Source: Bacteroidota bacterium | Lineage (GTDB): Bacteria > Bacteroidota > Bacteroidia > 2-12-FULL-35-15 | Assembly (NCBI GenBank): GCA_947466965.1 | Contig: CANIFU010000002.1 | Location: 107,209-171,208 of the forward strand | DNA length: 64,000 nucleotides | Direction: 5' to 3' | Part shown: piece by piece, positions 16,724 through 25,138 of the stretch | How positions within the stretch are numbered: the first letter of the stretch is position 1 | Layout of the letters: every line of letters starts with the position of its first letter | Notes under the pieces: model-generated | The model's database searches: none | What the model saw: only the letters and a program-made list of their open reading frames with translations | What the model was told of the DNA's origin: nothing | Made by a program: the position numbers and the translations under genes

Positions 16724-18544
16724 TTATTCAGACTTTTTAGTCGATTTTTTTTCAGTTGCTTCCATATCTGCTTTCAGATTCGAAAGAACATCCATATCGC
16801 CTAGTGTTGTTTTTTCAACACTGTCTTTTACTTTTTTAACAGCTTTCTTTTCTTCGTCTCCTGCAGTTTTCTTTTCAGATGCAACAGCAGCTTTTTCAGC
16901 AGCAGTTACTTCTTCATTGATCTTGCTATGAGAAACGATGATTTTTTTGCCTTCTTTATTGAACTCAAGAACTTTGAAATCCAATACTTCTTCAATTTTC
17001 GCTGCAGCACCATCTGGTTTCAACAAGTGACGAGTCGGGCAAAATGCTTCAACACCATATGGCATAGAAACGATCGCACCTTTTTCCATTACACTTGTAA
17101 TTGTTCCTTGGTGAACTGAATTTTCAGTAAAGATTGTTTCAAACACATCCCATGGATTTTCTTCCAATTGTTTGTGTCCTAAACTCAATCTGCGGTTTTC
17201 ACCATCAATATCAAGAACAACAACATCTATTTTATCACCAATTTTAGTGAATTCAGAAGGATGTTTGATCTTTTTAGACCAAGAAAGGTCAGAAATGTGG
17301 ATTAATCCATCAACACCTTCTTCAAGCTCAACAAAAATACCGAAGTTAGTGAAGTTGCGAACTGAAGCAGCGTGCTTAGTTCCTTTAGAATATTTAGTGA
17401 TAACATTACTCCATGGATCAGGCATTAATTGTTTAATACCTAAAGACATTTTACGTTCTTCACGATCAAGTGTTAACACAACAGCTTCTACCTCTTCGCC
17501 CACTTTTAAGAAATCATGAGCAGTACGTAAATGCTGGCTCCAGCTCATTTCAGAAACGTGGATTAAACCTTCAACACCTTGAGAAATTTCAACAAATGCA
17601 CCGTAATCAGCGATCACCACTACTTTACCTTTTACTTTATCACCAATTGCTAAATCAGCTTTCAAGCTATCCCAAGGATGAGCAGAAAGTTGTTTTAAGC
17701 CCAATGCAATACGTTTTTTCTCGTTATCGAAATCAAGGATAACAACATTGATTTTCTGATCCAATTTAACGATCTCTTCAGGATGATTGATACGCCCCCA
17801 AGATAAATCTGTAATGTGAACAAGTCCGTCAACACCACCTAAATCGATGAACACTCCATAAGAGGTAATGTTTTTAACAGTTCCTTCTAATACTTGTCCT
17901 TTTTCTAATTTAGAAATGATCTCTTTTTTCTGTTGTTCTAATTCCGCTTCAATTAATGCTTTGTGAGACACAACAACATTTTTGAATTCATTGTTGATTT
18001 TCACAACTTTAAATTCCATTGTTTTACCAACATATACATCGTAATCACGGATAGGTTTCACATCAATTTGAGAACCCGGTAAGAATGCTTCAATTCCGAA
18101 TACATCAGCGATAAGACCACCTTTTGTACGGCATTTAACATATCCTTTAATAATTTCATCGTTATTAAGCGCTTGATTAACTCTTTCCCAAGATTTCATA
18201 GCGCGAGCTGTCTTGTGAGAAAGGATCAATTGTCCGCTTTTATCTTCTTGACTTTCAACATAAACTTCAACAACATCACCGATTTTCAAATCAGGGTTGT
18301 AACGAAATTCTGTTAATTGAACAACACCATCAGATTTATATCCAATGTTTACAACAACTTCTTTGCTGTTTTTTGCAACAACTTTACCATCGATTATTTC
18401 GTTAGCTGCAACTGATTTAAGGGTTTTTTCATAAAGTGAATCGTATTTATCACGATCAGCTTGAGAATACGTTTCTCCTTTGTTTCCTAATGCATTCCAA
18501 TCAAATGCTTCTAATGATACTGGTGTTTCTACTGTTTCTGCCAT
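16724..18544 (-). CDS. rpsA: 30S ribosomal protein S1
   Basis: 606 residues from the ATG at 18544 (MAETVETPVSLEAFDW); the longer frame adds 17 residues within the leader. Six S1 RNA-binding repeats are visible, each with the pattern 'G.V......GVFV.L..G..GL.H.S', for example 'VKNITSYGVFIDLGGVDGLV' and 'VRNFTNFGIFVELEEGVDGL'. A Lys/Glu-rich tail (about 560-606) ends the protein. S1 recruits mRNAs to the 30S subunit, which matters in Bacteroidota where Shine-Dalgarno sequences are mostly absent. Own promoter and terminator are present. Confidence 0.95.
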   Translation of the reverse strand: MAETVETPVSLEAFDWNALGNKGETYSQADRDKYDSLYEKTLKSVAANEIIDGKVVAKNSKEVVVNIGYKSDGVVQLTEFRYNPDLKIGDVVEVYVESQEDKSGQLILSHKTARAMKSWERVNQALNNDEIIKGYVKCRTKGGLIADVFGIEAFLPGSQIDVKPIRDYDVYVGKTMEFKVVKINNEFKNVVVSHKALIEAELEQQKKEIISKLEKGQVLEGTVKNITSYGVFIDLGGVDGLVHITDLSWGRINHPEEIVKLDQKINVVILDFDNEKKRIALGLKQLSAHPWDSLKADLAIGDKVKGKVVVIADYGAFVEISQGVEGLIHVSEMSWSQHLRTAHDFLKVGEEVEAVVLTLDREERKMSLGIKQLMPDPWSNVITKYSKGTKHAASVRNFTNFGIFVELEEGVDGLIHISDLSWSKKIKHPSEFTKIGDKIDVVVLDIDGENRRLSLGHKQLEENPWDVFETIFTENSVHQGTITSVMEKGAIVSMPYGVEAFCPTRHLLKPDGAAAKIEEVLDFKVLEFNKEGKKIIVSHSKINEEVTAAEKAAVASEKKTAGDEEKKAVKKVKDSVEKTTLGDMDVLSNLKADMEATEKKSTKKSE

Positions 18545-18663
18545 TTTAATTTTTCCCGGATAAAAATTGCCGAGAGGCTTTTTTTTTGTATCCAATTAAT
18601 TGATTATCAATTTAATTGAAGAGGTTAGTACTAAATTTGCTTGTTCCTTAAATTTAAGGGATA

Positions 18664-18693
18664 CAAATATACAAAATTATGTACTTGAGTCAA
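18664..18693 (-). promoter_or_regulatory. rpsA promoter
   Basis: Minus strand TTG (18693-18691), exactly 19 nt, then TATATTTG (18671-18664): a textbook Bacteroidota TTG-N19-TAnnTTTG promoter. The leader to the ATG is about 110 nt and contains the palindrome CCTTAAATTTAAGG directly after the expected start site. Confidence 0.75.
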
Positions 18694-19188
18694 GAATAAT
18701 CTTATTTTATTTTATTCTTTTAAAAATCGCTTTTAAAAACATAAACTAAAGGTTAATATAATAATTTTAATATATTGATAAATAGTTTAATACACAATAT
18801 ATTATTTATACATTTTAAAATCTAAATTTGAGTATAAAATTTAATAAATCTGCATTAAAAAAATTATTTTCCCCTACTTTAATTGCAACTTTTGTTATAC
18901 ATGTTCCAAAATTTCGAAATCGATTAAAACGAAAAAATGTTCCATTTACACATTAACTTAGAAAATCAATTATTGTCAACAAAAAAAAGCAATTCTCCTT
19001 TTTAATGAAACAGTTAAGAATTACATTTTCTACTTCATTACTAATTAAAAATAAGAGAGTTGGCTGCTACAAAAAAACAGAAGCATTTAAAAGCGAAGGC
19101 ACTCATTTCAACTACAAATTAAGAGGAATCACTGCTACATTTCTGAAATCTACTAGAAATCATTCCATTTATTTTACAAACAAATCGT
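18694..19188. other. AT-rich intergenic region, no gene seen
   Basis: About 500 nt between the divergent rpsA and SET genes, very AT-rich. I see no tRNA, no RNA hairpin series and no convincing ORF. The octamer ATGTTCCA occurs twice (18900 and 18936 region) around an imperfect inverted repeat (TTTCG...CGAAA), which could be an operator but is weak. Confidence 0.5.
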
Positions 19189-19216
19189 TTGACATACAAA
19201 GCTTTTGCTATTTTTG
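19189..19216 (+). promoter_or_regulatory. Possible promoter of the SET-domain gene
   Basis: TTTG at 19189-19192 and TATTTTTG at 19209-19216, an exact TAnnTTTG box with a spacer of 16 nt, shorter than the usual 19. The ATG is 18 nt downstream of the box. Confidence 0.45.
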
Positions 19217-19234
19217 CCCCCTCAAATACAACAT

Positions 19235-19678
19235 ATGTACTCAGACTTATTAGTAAAAAAATCAACCATTCCGGGAACTGGAAAAGGCTTATTTACAAAA
19301 CGTGATATAAAAAAAGGTGAACGAATCATCGAATACCTTGGTGAAATTGTTACAGAAGCTGAATTAGACCGTAGAGCCGAAAATGATATTTACGGATATG
19401 CATTTTATATTAGCAAAAGAAAATGTATTGATGCTTATTATACTCCAAATGAATTTGCCCGTTATGCAAACGACGCTAAGGGATTGACCAAAATTAAAGG
19501 AATTACCAATAATTGCTGTTATGTTGTTTATAAAAATTCGGGCTGGATCAAAGCTGAAAAGAACATTAAAGCAGGTTCCGAATTGTTTGTTTCTTATGGA
19601 GCGGAATACTGGAGAGACATCCGTGATAACATTAAATTGGACAAGGAAAAAGCTGCTCTTAAGAAAAAGAAACAATGA
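19235..19678 (+). CDS. SET-domain protein (putative protein lysine methyltransferase)
   Basis: 147 residues from the ATG at 19235, which follows a TAnnTTTG box; an earlier in-frame ATG at 19205 falls on that box. SET features in order: 'IPGTGKGLFTKRDIKKGERI', 'YLGEIVTEAELDRRA', 'YANDAKG', 'NNCCYVVYKN' (in place of the usual NHSC..N) and 'IKAGSELFVSYGAEYW', ending in a Lys-rich tail. SET enzymes transfer methyl groups from S-adenosylmethionine to lysine. Bacterial substrates are mostly unknown, and the altered NHSC motif makes activity less certain. Confidence 0.85.
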   Translation: MYSDLLVKKSTIPGTGKGLFTKRDIKKGERIIEYLGEIVTEAELDRRAENDIYGYAFYISKRKCIDAYYTPNEFARYANDAKGLTKIKGITNNCCYVVYKNSGWIKAEKNIKAGSELFVSYGAEYWRDIRDNIKLDKEKAALKKKKQ

Positions 19679-19863
19679 TCATTCGATACCTAATACTCAC
19701 TTTCATATACTGCTAATACGAACAAAAGTATCTTTACAATTTTGCTGTTTTCATAGGTTATCCTCACTCGTGTTGACGAAAAAACTCTAATAGAAATTTT
19801 TAATTCTGAGAAAAACAGAGAAAAAAAGAGGGTGTTTTACTTTTTTTGGGAAGCGTATAATTA

Positions 19864-20748
19864 CTAATCGTATATTTCTTTTCTACTTGCTTTCAATGTA
19901 TTCATCAAAAGTGATGCAATGGTCATTGGACCTACTCCACCGGGAACAGGCGTAATAAAAGATGCTTTAGCAGCTACTTCATCATACTTTACATCACCCA
20001 ATAATTTATATCCGCTTTTTGTTACTTCAGATATAACACGCGTAATTCCAACATCAATTACCACTACTCCATCTTTCACCATTTCGGCCGTTATAAATTC
20101 AGGTTTTCCTAATGCAACAATTAAAATATCCGCTTTCAATGTATACTCTTTTAAATTGGCTGTTCTACTGTGACACATGGTAACAGTACAATTTCCGGGA
20201 AAATTATTTCTTGCCATAAGGATACTCATTGGAGAACCAACAATATGACTACGTCCAATTATTACACAATGCTTTCCTGCTGTATCAATCTTGTAACGTT
20301 CAAACAATTGAATGATTCCGTATGGCGTTGCAGGAAGGTACGTTGGTAAATTTAAAGCCATTCTTCCGATGTTCTGAGGATGAAATCCGTCTACATCTTT
20401 TTGAGGTGCAATGGCCTGCACAATATTGTGTTCGTTGATATGCTTTGGAAGCGGAAGTTGAACAATGTAGCCATCTATATCCGCGTCATTATTTAAGCCT
20501 TCAACAATGTATAACAATTCTTTTTCGGTAGTTGATTCAGATAAGCGGACCATGGTAGATTTAAACCCAATTTTTTCGCAGGCCTTTACTTTTGCTCCCA
20601 CATAGGTTTCACTCGCTCCATCGCTACCAACCAAAATAGCAGCCAAATGAGGGATTTTCCCATTGTTTACTTTTATCGCTTTTACTTCTGCTGCAATCTC
20701 TTCTTGAATTTGAAGAGAGATTAATTTACCATCTATAATTGTTGTCAT
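19864..20748 (-). CDS. folD: Methylene-THF dehydrogenase / methenyl-THF cyclohydrolase
   Basis: 294 residues from the ATG at 20748 ([20 protein letters not shown]); the longer open frame runs through a palindromic repeat and is not coding. Family motifs are '[15 protein letters not shown]' with the catalytic Lys, 'VQLPLPKHI', '[18 protein letters not shown]' and '[16 protein letters not shown]'. It interconverts one-carbon units on tetrahydrofolate. The gene lies 55 nt beyond a dispersed repeat that separates it from ffh. Confidence 0.95.
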   Translation of the reverse strand: MTTIIDGKLISLQIQEEIAAEVKAIKVNNGKIPHLAAILVGSDGASETYVGAKVKACEKIGFKSTMVRLSESTTEKELLYIVEGLNNDADIDGYIVQLPLPKHINEHNIVQAIAPQKDVDGFHPQNIGRMALNLPTYLPATPYGIIQLFERYKIDTAGKHCVIIGRSHIVGSPMSILMARNNFPGNCTVTMCHSRTANLKEYTLKADILIVALGKPEFITAEMVKDGVVVIDVGITRVISEVTKSGYKLLGDVKYDEVAAKASFITPVPGGVGPMTIASLLMNTLKASRKEIYD

Positions 20749-20770
20749 CGTTTTTATTTTGTAAATTTTG

Positions 20771-20863
20771 GTGTCATCTCGAGCAGAGCAGAGATACGGC
20801 ATCTCATTATAGTAAACAGTCTTTCTAATTGGGAGGTCCCGTGTTGTGGCAAGGGATGACATT
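20771..20863. repeat. Palindromic intergenic repeat (folD-ffh gap)
   Basis: Ends are inverted: TGTCATCTC (20772-20780) against GGGATGACA (20853-20861), 8 of 9 paired. Inside are two small hairpins, GAGAT-ACGGC-ATCTC and GGGA-GG-TCCC. The element is GC-richer than its surroundings. Repeats starting GTCAT..CGAGC are familiar dispersed elements in Bacteroidota genomes; I cannot see other copies in this window. Confidence 0.65.
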
Positions 20864-20917
20864 TATAAAGATAGAAAGCTCTCCGAACTTTAGACTTTTT
20901 ACTTTCAAACTTTTCAC

Positions 20918-22261
20918 TTATCTCCCCATACCGGGCATATTTTTCATTTGTTGCATCATCTTCGCCATATTCTCTTTATTCCCCATCATTTTCATCATTT
21001 TGCGAGTATCATCAAATTGCTTTACCAAACGGTTTACGTCTTGTATGGTTGTCCCACTGCCTTTTGCAATGCGTTCTCTGCGTTTTCCATTTAAAGAATC
21101 GGGATTTTCGCGTTCAAATGGCGTCATCGAATAAATAATTGCTTCAATGCTTGTAAAAGCATTATCATCAATATCAACATTTTTTAATGCTTTACCTACT
21201 CCAGGGATCATACCTACCAAGTCCTTGATGTTACCCATCTTTTTAATCTGGTTCAGTTGAGATAAAAAGTCGTTAAACGTAAACTGGTTTTTAGCGATTT
21301 TCTTTTGAATTTTTCTGGCCTCTTCAACATCATACTGTTCTTGAGCACGTTCTACCAAGGTAACTACATCACCCATTCCAAGAATTCTATCGGCCATACG
21401 GCTTGGATGAAATACATCTATTGCATCCATCTTTTCACCTGTTCCAACAAACTTGATAGGCTTGTTTACAACAGAAAGAATTGATAACGCAGCACCACCA
21501 CGTGTATCACCATCTAATTTTGTAAGAACAACTCCATCAAAATTTAATCGTTCATTGAATGTTTTTGCTGTATTAACAGCATCCTGGCCAGTCATTGAAT
21601 CAACTACAAATAATATCTCGTCTGGTTTAACAGCATCTTTAACGGCTGCGATTTCGTTCATCATCTGCTCATCTATCGCTAATCGACCGGCTGTATCGAT
21701 GATCACCACCGAGTTACCATTTAACTTTGCATGAGCAATACCTTTTTGAGCTATTGAAACAGCATCTTTATTTTCTCTGTCAGAAAAAACATCTACACCT
21801 ATTTGTTCTGCTAAAACATGTAATTGATCGATGGCGGCAGGACGATAAATATCACAAGCAATCAATAAAGGTTTTTTACCACGTTTCGTTTTTAAGTGAT
21901 TGGCTAGCTTTCCTGAAAAAGTAGTTTTACCAGAGCCTTGCAAACCACTCATCAAAATTACGGTAGGATTACCTGCCAATTTAATATCGGTACTGGTTTC
22001 ACCCATTAATGCACTCAACTCATCGTGCGTGATTTTTGTAAGCAACTGACCGGGAGAAATGGATGTTAAAACATTTTGTCCGAGTGCTTTTTCTTTTACT
22101 TTATCAGTAAATTGTTTGGCAACTTTATAGTTCACATCGGCATCCAATAAGGCTTTCCGAATTTCCTTAACTGTTTCCGATACGTTTATCTCCGTAATTT
22201 TACCTTGTCCTTTTAAAACTTTAAAGGCCCTATCTAGCTTTTCGCTTAAATTATCAAACAT
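20918..22261 (-). CDS. ffh: Signal recognition particle protein Ffh
   Basis: 447 residues, full length. N domain (1-90), G domain with P-loop GLQGSGKTT, DTAGRL, TKLDGDTRGGAAL, and the Met-rich M domain ending 'MMKMMGNKENMAKMMQQMKN'. It binds signal peptides of membrane proteins on the ribosome and, with 4.5S RNA and FtsY, targets them to the inner membrane. No SRP RNA gene is seen nearby. Confidence 0.96.
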   Translation of the reverse strand: MFDNLSEKLDRAFKVLKGQGKITEINVSETVKEIRKALLDADVNYKVAKQFTDKVKEKALGQNVLTSISPGQLLTKITHDELSALMGETSTDIKLAGNPTVILMSGLQGSGKTTFSGKLANHLKTKRGKKPLLIACDIYRPAAIDQLHVLAEQIGVDVFSDRENKDAVSIAQKGIAHAKLNGNSVVIIDTAGRLAIDEQMMNEIAAVKDAVKPDEILFVVDSMTGQDAVNTAKTFNERLNFDGVVLTKLDGDTRGGAALSILSVVNKPIKFVGTGEKMDAIDVFHPSRMADRILGMGDVVTLVERAQEQYDVEEARKIQKKIAKNQFTFNDFLSQLNQIKKMGNIKDLVGMIPGVGKALKNVDIDDNAFTSIEAIIYSMTPFERENPDSLNGKRRERIAKGSGTTIQDVNRLVKQFDDTRKMMKMMGNKENMAKMMQQMKNMPGMGR

Positions 22262-22401
22262 GTTTTATAAATTTTTAGGAATGCGAATTTAATCAAAATT
22301 AAACTTATATAAAGCGATTTGAAACGAATATTGCAGCTTTTAGTTAAAATTATCATTTAACGAATATTCGTTGCTGATAGAAATTATCCTTCAGAATTAA
22401 T

Positions 22402-22434
22402 AAAAAAATCTGTGAGTTTGCACCCACAGATTTG
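22402..22434 (-). terminator. Terminator after the methyltransferase gene
   Basis: Stem AAATCTGTG (22406-22414) with CACAGATTT (22425-22433); on the minus strand it is followed by a run of T. Confidence 0.78.
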
Positions 22435-22475
22435 ATTTTCGCATTCGTTATAAAAAATAGTAATTCGATGTTTTA

Positions 22476-23546
22476 TTATTTCTTTTTGCACTTCAATAAA
22501 CTCTGGCTTACACCAATTTGATCGATTTGTTCTATTACTTCAAATCCGGCTTCAAGGACGCATTTTATGAACACTTCAGAATGGTACATTTGACTATTTC
22601 CATTGGCGATAGTAGTAAAATACAAAGAGGTTTGTTGTAAAGAAAATGCTGCTGCTTCAAATCGTTGACGATCCCAGAAAGGCTCCAGAATGAATACAAA
22701 ACCGTCGTCATTAATTGCTTCGTGACAACGTTGTAAAATAGAAATGATCTCTTTTTCAGAAAAGCAATCAAGAAACTGACTCATCCAAACTGCATCATAT
22801 CCTTTCGGAAGTTTTTGCGTTTCATCCAAAATATTGGTTCCATGAAAAGAAAGACGGTCAGACAAACCATGTTTTTCGATATTCGCCTTCGCCATTGTAA
22901 CTTGTCCGGGAAGATCCACAATTGTTACATGCACATCTTTATCAAATTTTGCACAAGCAATAGACCATTTGCCGGTATTGCCACCAATATCTAATAATTT
23001 TTTAGGCTTATTTTTAAAAACTAAAGGGAGTACTAAAGGAAAAGCATCATCTGAATAAAAATGATCGAAACCAAACCATGATTTCTGAGCAAATTCTGGA
23101 AGATGCGCTAATGCTTCATATACTGTTTTCCAGTTACCAAACACTTTTAAACCTTCAGGCTTTTCATTATTTATAGAATCTTCTAAATTAAAAAGACCTT
23201 TATAACAAACATCTTGAACAAAGTCCATGTTTACGCGTGTCATCTGATCATTTAAAATAAAATGGCCGGTTTTAGACAGTGTATATTTGTTAGCATCATC
23301 AATCAATACAACACCTATACCTAATCCTGATTCAAGCAAAACACGCACTCCGTAATGAGGCAATTTTACTTTTTCAACTATTTCCTCCAGAATTAATCCT
23401 TTTCTGCCTGAATCTTGAATGCATTGAAGGATGCCACTATCACGCAAAACACGCGTTGCCTGAAACACCATAGGTGCATGAGCAATCCACTGAGCATATT
23501 CAATTGCTTCTAAAGCTGTTCTTGTCTCTTTCTTAAAAAAATCCAT
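22476..23546 (-). CDS. SAM-dependent methyltransferase with winged-helix N-terminus
   Basis: 356 residues. The N-terminal third is a dimerisation/winged-helix region of the type found in O-methyltransferases ('YGVRVLLESGLGIGVV'). The C-terminal Rossmann domain has motif I 'KKLLDIGGNTGKWSIACAKF', then 'VTIVDLPGQVTMAKANI' (acidic residue binding the SAM ribose) and 'YDAVWMSQFLDCFSE'. The acceptor substrate cannot be told; small-molecule O-methylation is the usual role. It stands alone between a terminator and a 146-nt gap. Confidence 0.8.
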   Translation of the reverse strand: MDFFKKETRTALEAIEYAQWIAHAPMVFQATRVLRDSGILQCIQDSGRKGLILEEIVEKVKLPHYGVRVLLESGLGIGVVLIDDANKYTLSKTGHFILNDQMTRVNMDFVQDVCYKGLFNLEDSINNEKPEGLKVFGNWKTVYEALAHLPEFAQKSWFGFDHFYSDDAFPLVLPLVFKNKPKKLLDIGGNTGKWSIACAKFDKDVHVTIVDLPGQVTMAKANIEKHGLSDRLSFHGTNILDETQKLPKGYDAVWMSQFLDCFSEKEIISILQRCHEAINDDGFVFILEPFWDRQRFEAAAFSLQQTSLYFTTIANGNSQMYHSEVFIKCVLEAGFEVIEQIDQIGVSQSLLKCKKK

Positions 23547-23692
23547 ACCTATTATTTTCTTTTTTTGCCAAAGATAAGATTTGAAACTTAAATAGAAAAT
23601 CCTGAGGCTATTTTATGCAGGAATGAACTTTCAATTCATTTAAAGAAGGTATTTTAAAAGATTGAGTTGAGAGAGTTGAAAAAAATAGATAC

Positions 23693-24457
23693 TTACTTTA
23701 AGTCAAAAAGATTGTTTACACCCATACTTCTTCTAACCGTAAATCCTTCAGCAAAGTCAAAACCGGCATCTCGCCCATAAACACTCATCTTTCCTCGTAC
23801 CACATCAAAGAAGTTTTTTACAGATATAGGTGATTCCGGTTCAATGGATTGGGGATCATAAAACTGAGATTTAAAAATCTGTATGGCTGCCATTTTTTTA
23901 TCAATAAAAGGCGTCACATCTACTACAAAATCGGGTTTCAATTGCCTGTCTTGTATATAATGATAAATTGCTTTGGGTCTCCATGCTTGTTGTTTAAAAC
24001 CGTCATAAGCTGTTTCCACTTTTATCAATCCACTGTAAAAGCAAGCTGCTTCAACCAATTCGGAAGCTCGAGCATGATCAGGATGACGGTCGGAAACTGC
24101 ATTACAAAGAATGATCTCGGGCTGGTATTCTCTAATTTTTTTAATAATCGCTAGTTGGTGTTCTTTATCATTTTTAAAAAATCCATCAGCCATTTTTAAA
24201 TTATCACGAACTGAAATACCTAATATTTTTGCTGCTTCAGCAGCTTCCTTTAAACGAAGCTCAGCGCTTCCTCTTGTACCTAATTCGCCACAAGTAAGAT
24301 CAAGTATTCCGCACTTTTTACCTATTGAAATGTGTTTTAATAGTGTTCCAGAACAAGATAATTCAACATCATCGGGATGCACACCAATAGCCAGAATGTC
24401 TAATTTATGTAAGGGAGATAATGGAGCAAATAATGAAGAATCGCTAAAAGCTGTCAT
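23693..24457 (-). CDS. bshB1: BshB1: bacillithiol N-acetylglucosaminyl-malate deacetylase
   Basis: 254 residues of the PIG-L/LmbE family. Zn-binding motif 'GVHPDDVELSCSGTL' and the later 'DRHPDHARASELV' give the His/Asp ligands; 'DLTCGELGTRGSAELRLKEA' is typical of the BshB1 branch. It deacetylates GlcNAc-malate to GlcN-malate in bacillithiol synthesis. Only two bases separate it from the upstream glutathione-peroxidase-like gene, so they form an operon. BshA and BshC are not in the window. Confidence 0.9.
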   Translation of the reverse strand: MTAFSDSSLFAPLSPLHKLDILAIGVHPDDVELSCSGTLLKHISIGKKCGILDLTCGELGTRGSAELRLKEAAEAAKILGISVRDNLKMADGFFKNDKEHQLAIIKKIREYQPEIILCNAVSDRHPDHARASELVEAACFYSGLIKVETAYDGFKQQAWRPKAIYHYIQDRQLKPDFVVDVTPFIDKKMAAIQIFKSQFYDPQSIEPESPISVKNFFDVVRGKMSVYGRDAGFDFAEGFTVRRSMGVNNLFDLK

Positions 24458-24459
24458 AG

Positions 24460-25011
24460 TTATTTTCCTCTTACCCAGTTAACTATTTTATCACTCATTG
24501 GATTTTCATTTGAATATAGCACATCTACTAAGTTACCTTTTTCATCAATCAGGTATTTTTGAAAATTCCATTTTACTGAGGAGTCCATTTTACCGTTCAA
24601 CTCTTTTGAGGTTAGCCATTTATAAACCGCATTCATATCATCCCCTTTTACATCAATTTTCTCCATCATCTGAAAACTCACACCGTAATTTTTACTGCAA
24701 AATTCTTTGATTTCATTATTTGTTCCCGGCTCCTGACGTCCGAAGTTATTCGCTGGAAAGCCTATGATCACAAAATTTTGATCCTTATATGTCTTATATA
24801 ATTTTTCTAGGTCTTCATACTGTCCGGTATAACCGCATTTAGAGGCTGTATTAACAATCATCACTTTTTTACCTTTTAGATTATCGAAATTGAAATCTTT
24901 CCCTTCAATCGTCTTCGATTTCAATTGATAGAAAGAAGTGGAATTAATTTTATAAGAAAATGCGGAAAATGCTATTAACGCAACAAAAAGAATTGAATAT
25001 CTGATCTTCAT
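24460..25011 (-). CDS. Glutathione-peroxidase-family thiol peroxidase, exported
   Basis: 183 residues. A signal peptide or N-terminal anchor (MKIRYSILFVALIAFSAFSY) is followed by a GPx fold: 'VNTASKCGYTGQYEDLEKLY' with the peroxidatic Cys in SKCG, 'GFPANNFGRQEPGTNNEI' with Gln and Asn, and 'VKWNFQKYLID' with Trp and Asn, so the catalytic tetrad is complete. Such Cys-type enzymes usually use thioredoxin. Operon partner bshB1 suggests a link to bacillithiol redox, but this protein seems to act outside the cytoplasm. Confidence 0.9.
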   Translation of the reverse strand: MKIRYSILFVALIAFSAFSYKINSTSFYQLKSKTIEGKDFNFDNLKGKKVMIVNTASKCGYTGQYEDLEKLYKTYKDQNFVIIGFPANNFGRQEPGTNNEIKEFCSKNYGVSFQMMEKIDVKGDDMNAVYKWLTSKELNGKMDSSVKWNFQKYLIDEKGNLVDVLYSNENPMSDKIVNWVRGK

Positions 25012-25036
25012 AGTTTTTAGTTTTTTTAAGAGTTAT

Positions 25037-25044
25037 CAAATGTA
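25037..25044 (-). promoter_or_regulatory. -7 box of the gpx-bshB1 operon
   Basis: TACATTTG on the minus strand, 26 nt before the gpx ATG, matches TAnnTTTG. No clear -33 TTG lies at the usual distance. Confidence 0.4.
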
Positions 25045-25081
25045 CAAAAAACAATCTATAATGGATTTTGTTTAACATTTT

Positions 25082-25115
25082 TTTGATTCTTTATAGCTAT
25101 TGTATTGTATCTTTG
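25082..25115 (+). promoter_or_regulatory. Promoter of the nuclease-ccm operon
   Basis: TTTG at 25082-25085 and TATCTTTG at 25108-25115 with 22 nt between; the next ATG is at 25139. It is divergent from the gpx promoter. Confidence 0.55.
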
Positions 25116-25138
25116 ATGTAAATTATGATACTTATTTT

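Noticed and set aside
17172-17742. Two + strand ORFs (115 and 90 codons) inside rpsA
   Set aside because: They are antisense shadows of the S1 repeats, with no independent signals.
19005-19253. 82-codon + strand ORF before the SET gene
   Set aside because: Low-complexity, no signal or family motif, overlaps the promoter and start of the SET gene.
20749-20862. 38-residue N-terminal extension of FolD
   Set aside because: It runs through the palindromic repeat; the ATG at 20748 gives the standard FolD start.
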